The notes beneath the pieces are model-generated. The model saw nothing but the letters and a program-made list of their open reading frames with translations, ran no database searches and had not been told where the DNA came from. This document shows positions 61,361 through 64,000 of a stretch of DNA of 64,000 bases, in pieces; the stretch's first letter is position 1, and each line of letters opens with the position of its first letter. Source of the DNA: Acidaminobacter sp. JC074. Its GTDB lineage: Bacteria; Bacillota; Clostridia; Peptostreptococcales; Acidaminobacteraceae. The position numbers were made by a program, and so were the translations under genes. The stretch is from contig NZ_VANV01000016.1 in the NCBI RefSeq assembly GCF_022496765.1, positions 1-64,000 of the forward strand. Direction: 5' to 3'.

Positions 61361-62362
61361 CTATAAGTCTTTTAGGATTTCTCTTACATCTTTTAAGCAA
61401 TCCCATACACCATCACTGGTATTAGATAACATATTGAGGGTGATAGAGTCCTTGTTAAAGACAGAGGATAGAAAGGATACACCAGCATCAGAACCAACGA
61501 TGGTTTTCTTGATACTGTTTTCTTCTTTATCCAGCCAAATACCTAAACCGTAATAATCGTCCTCATTTGTTTTTGTATGAGGTGTTAAAAGGGTTTCTGT
61601 ATTTTCATGTGATAAGATTTTATTAGCTAAAAGATCATCCCATAGTTTTAAGAGATCTTCAGAGTTGGTAAATAGGCCGCCATCACCACCAGAAATAATA
61701 GGTAGGTTGTAAATGTTTGTTTTAAATCCTTGAGACGTTTCTATATAACCATTGGCAGTATTCTTAGGCAGTGCATCTAACCTATAAAAGCCAGTGTGGT
61801 TAAGATCGAGTGGGATAAACAGTTCATCTTCAAGCCATTTATGGTAATCACCTGTCAGTTTTTCAATAACCATGGCAAGAAAGACAAAGGCACCATTGTT
61901 ATAGTGAAAGCCCTCACCTGGAGAAAACTTCATTTGTCTATCAGGCATAGACGAAAAATAATCTGAAGGTTTTTCAAGTAAATGCCAAGGCGTTTCTATT
62001 GTAAAGTTATCAAAGTCTTCAATTAAATCTTCGTCGTAATAATCTGGTAGACCAGAAGTATGAGAAAGGGCTTGTTTGATGGTCACACTTTCATCATAAG
62101 AAGGGAAAGGCTTTTCGATGATATCAAAAAGTTTGCTTTCTAAACCTAACATGTTCTTTTCAACAAGCTTCATAATTCCTAAGGCAGTATACAACTTGGT
62201 ACCTGATGCGATACCAAATATAGTAGATGTATCGTTTTCTATTTGATTGGGCTTGTCTCTGTATCCGAATGCTTCATTAAATAGGATTTTATCATCCTTT
62301 CTAATGGTAACAACACCAGAATAATTTTTCTCTTTTAATGTATGGATCAATGTAATAAACAT
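61361..62362 (-). CDS. serine hydrolase, beta-lactamase/penicillin-binding-like
   Basis: The class C beta-lactamase-like fold has the SxxK nucleophile in GIASGTKLYTA near residue 53, the Tyr-x-Asn motif in HYNNGAFVF near 153, and HTSGLPDYYDE. There is no signal peptide, so it is cytoplasmic, which argues for an esterase or peptidase rather than a beta-lactamase. The ribosome binding site GGAGG (near 62370) can be paired by upstream CCTCC (see findings). Confidence 0.85.
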   Translation of the reverse strand: MFITLIHTLKEKNYSGVVTIRKDDKILFNEAFGYRDKPNQIENDTSTIFGIASGTKLYTALGIMKLVEKNMLGLESKLFDIIEKPFPSYDESVTIKQALSHTSGLPDYYDEDLIEDFDNFTIETPWHLLEKPSDYFSSMPDRQMKFSPGEGFHYNNGAFVFLAMVIEKLTGDYHKWLEDELFIPLDLNHTGFYRLDALPKNTANGYIETSQGFKTNIYNLPIISGGDGGLFTNSEDLLKLWDDLLANKILSHENTETLLTPHTKTNEDDYYGLGIWLDKEENSIKKTIVGSDAGVSFLSSVFNKDSITLNMLSNTSDGVWDCLKDVREILKDL

Positions 62363-62415
62363 AAAATCACCTCCATCTTTATTTTAGTACAAAAGACGGA
62401 GGTTTGTTTTTACAG

Positions 62416-63171
62416 TTATATTTCACCGTGGTTCTTTTTATAAGTAGCCATACTTTCTTTTAAAGAACATATATAAGGTTGGTCACTTAAAAGACGATTG
62501 TTGTGTTTAAATGTATTGGTCTTCTCAATGTCAATTGGCAGCTTGAAGATTTCCTTAAGGTGACAAACCAGTTCATAAAAGGACATGTTATCCTGATTAC
62601 TATCTAAATGGTATGTACCTGTCGGATGATGTTTGATGATCTTGTAAATGGCTTTGGCTGTATCAGGCATAAAAGAAGTGGCTAATATCCAGTCTTCTGA
62701 TGCTTTGACATGACCTTCGGTGACCAAAAATGCAAGCATATTATTTTTATGTGTATGATAGGCTATCTGCCAACCTAATCTGATGATGTAGGTATTTTCC
62801 TTATAATACTTGTTGATGATGGATTCACAGTGAATCTTGTAACGTCCATAATCATCCTTTGCCTTTAGATTATCAGCAGTGGTATGGGGACCTTCACTGC
62901 CGTTAAAGACAGCTTCACTTGATATAAAGACTAAAGGAATAGAATAGTCAGATATGCAGTCAATAATCTGCTTGATCCATTCAACAGGGCCTGTTGCTAT
63001 GTGAAGAAATATATCCGGTTGATGTTCTGATATGAAGTTTTTTATTTTATCTGGATCATCGATTGGAACATGTTGTCTTTCCCAGACGATCAGTTCACAA
63101 GTTTTGCTTTCAAAATAGTCATATACATAAGGTGCTAGTGTGCCGTTCATTCCTGTTATTATTGCTTTCAT
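62416..63171 (-). CDS. RmlD-like sugar-nucleotide reductase/epimerase (extended SDR)
   Basis: The Rossmann start is ITGMNGTLAPYVYDYF, FISSEAVFNGSEGPH carries the serine, and YGRYK near residue 108 is the YxxxK catalytic pair, the plan of RmlD/dTDP-4-dehydrorhamnose reductase-like proteins. At 251 residues it is a little short. No sugar operon is adjacent and the substrate is unknown. The start follows AGGAG. Confidence 0.82.
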   Translation of the reverse strand: MKAIITGMNGTLAPYVYDYFESKTCELIVWERQHVPIDDPDKIKNFISEHQPDIFLHIATGPVEWIKQIIDCISDYSIPLVFISSEAVFNGSEGPHTTADNLKAKDDYGRYKIHCESIINKYYKENTYIIRLGWQIAYHTHKNNMLAFLVTEGHVKASEDWILATSFMPDTAKAIYKIIKHHPTGTYHLDSNQDNMSFYELVCHLKEIFKLPIDIEKTNTFKHNNRLLSDQPYICSLKESMATYKKNHGEI

Positions 63172-63281
63172 GTCATCATCTCCTATTTCTTTTATACCAT
63201 GAGTGACGGGCTTTTAATCGTTAATTGTGTTTGTCTAGTAAGAACACTTTACTACGTTTTATTCAAATCTTTTAAAAACGG

Positions 63282-63309
63282 TTGTATTAAAGAAATTCTA
63301 TGATAGAAT
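63282..63309 (+). promoter_or_regulatory. putative promoter of the aminotransferase gene
   Basis: TTGTAT (63282-63287) and TAGAAT (63304-63309) have a 16-base spacer. This would give a leader of about 190 bases. Confidence 0.5.
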
Positions 63310-63375
63310 GAACTTAAATTGAGGGGTGCTATATAAAAATGGGATAAAAAATTCCCATTGTATACTGAATGCAAA

Positions 63376-63422
63376 ATTAAATACTATTAAATTTATTTAA
63401 TTATAATTAAATGCTATTTAAT
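63376..63422 (+). repeat. pair of 17-bp direct repeats in an AT-rich leader
   Basis: ATTAAATACTATTAAAT (63376-63392) and ATTAAATGCTATTTAAT (63406-63422) differ at two positions and are exactly 30 bases apart, about three helical turns. Each is partly self-complementary. Confidence 0.55.
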
Positions 63423-63430
63423 TTTAAAAA

Positions 63431-63446
63431 TTTATGATATCATAAA
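63431..63446 (+). promoter_or_regulatory. perfect 16-bp palindrome, candidate operator
   Basis: TTTATGATATCATAAA is a perfect inverted repeat 62 bases before the aminotransferase start. It could be a repressor site; it also contains a TATGAT that could serve as a second -10 box. Confidence 0.4.
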
Positions 63447-63508
63447 GACGATTCGGTTAAATATAGCAGGACTATCCTGTATGGATTATAAAAAAGATGG
63501 AGGCAAAC

Positions 63509-64000
63509 ATGCATAAGAGTTTATTTATTCCGGGACCGGTTAATGTAAGACCTGATGTCTTAGAGAAGATGGCAACACCTATGATTGGTCACAGAACTAA
63601 GGAAGCTTCAGTTCTACAAAGAAGTATTTCAGACAAGTTAAGAACATTGATGTACACAAAAGAGGAAATCATCCTTTCTACATCATCAGGTAGTGGTTTA
63701 ATGGAAGCTGCTGTAAAATCTTGTACTAAGAAAAAAGTAGCTGTATTTGCTGTAGGTGCTTTCGGTGAAAGATGGCACAAGATGGCGACTGCTAATGGTA
63801 TTCCTGCAGATCGTTTTGATTCTGAGTGGGGCCAACCTACAACTCCTGAAATGGTAGAAAAAGCTTTATCTACTGGCGAGTATGATGTTGTTACAATCAC
63901 TCACAACGAAACTTCTACAGGTATCATGAACCCATTAGAAGAAATTTCTGAAGTTATCAAGAAGTACCCAGATGTAATCTTCTGTTTAGATACAGTTTCA
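63509..64000 (+). CDS. class V aminotransferase (alanine-glyoxylate/serine-pyruvate type), 5' part
   Basis: The first 164 codons are in the window and the frame is open at the end. FIPGPVNVRPDVLEKM, MIGHRTKEAS, TSSGSGLMEAAVK and ITHNETSTGIMNPLEEI are the N-terminal motifs of the small PLP-dependent aminotransferases that interconvert alanine/serine with glyoxylate/pyruvate. The ATG at 63509 follows GGAGG with correct spacing. In other Clostridia such genes often precede serA, suggesting a role in serine synthesis; the next gene is not visible. Confidence 0.9.
   Translation, partial: MHKSLFIPGPVNVRPDVLEKMATPMIGHRTKEASVLQRSISDKLRTLMYTKEEIILSTSSGSGLMEAAVKSCTKKKVAVFAVGAFGERWHKMATANGIPADRFDSEWGQPTTPEMVEKALSTGEYDVVTITHNETSTGIMNPLEEISEVIKKYPDVIFCLDTVS

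Noticed and set aside
63338..63362. AATGGGA/TCCCATT hairpin as a terminator
   Set aside because: It has no T run and no plus-strand gene ends upstream.

Overview
The window looks like chromosome of a low-GC, Gram-positive-type anaerobe, most likely a member of the Clostridia. This placement is inference. It rests on strong AGGAGG ribosome binding sites, TTGACA/TATAAT promoters, many intrinsic terminators with U-tracts, CCA-encoding tRNAs in a long cluster next to an rRNA operon, cobalamin and glycine riboswitches, a perfect CcpA cre site, DapF (meso-DAP wall) and the IscS-like/ThiI pair typical of Firmicutes. I see no prophage, transposase, CRISPR array or restriction system; most of the window is housekeeping and small regulatory operons.

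Layout. 1-1757: 3' end of a 23S rRNA gene, no 5S gene, then 17 tRNA genes behind their own promoter. 1.8-11 kb: YprB-like exonuclease, HD-GYP protein, asparaginase, cysteine desulfurase plus ThiI, and a large bifunctional penicillin-binding protein. 11-16 kb: HflX, an Lsa-type antibiotic-resistance ABC-F protein with a possible attenuator leader, and a pduL-deoC operon with a candidate operator. 15.8-19.2 kb: an operon of two ABC-2 permeases and an anchored extracytoplasmic protein, with no ATPase. 19.3-28.7 kb: REC-DUF3369-HD-GYP regulator, ThiS/ThiF fusion plus CapA, Uup, acylphosphatase, a two-component system and dapF. 29-32.4 kb: YIP1 protein, then ECF sigma factor, zinc-finger anti-sigma factor and SIMPL protein behind an ECF-type promoter. 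32.4-39.5 kb: polA-coaE, a PatB-type lyase, DUF554, a 2-hydroxyacid dehydrogenase, a cyclophilin lipoprotein and tRNA-Leu(GAG).

39.6-49.2 kb: a secreted nuclease with stalk and calcium-binding domains; a B12 riboswitch controlling CbiK; a TPR histidine kinase; an XRE regulator fused to a desulfoferrodoxin-like domain; a hotdog thioesterase; PadR with a HAAS-VanZ membrane protein; and a tandem glycine riboswitch controlling an AGCS symporter. 49.2-59.1 kb: GNAT, MFS and ClC transporters, NUDIX, GlnRS, a BadF-like protein, DegV and a nitrilase. 59.1-63.2 kb: a MerR regulator and an SDR that share 19-bp-spacer promoters with nearly identical 16-bp palindromes, then several small enzymes. 63.5-64 kb: start of a class V aminotransferase, cut by the window end, behind an unusual AT-rich leader.

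Nothing here is a clear new multi-gene defence or mobile system. The items I rate highest are the MerR-SDR regulon, the ABC-F leader peptide/terminator, a ClC protein whose gating glutamate is glutamine, an exonuclease gene whose ribosome binding site points to an ATT start, the ECF promoter that fixes a TTG start, the ATPase-less ABC-2 operon, and the cre site overlapping the promoter of the glycine-riboswitch transporter.
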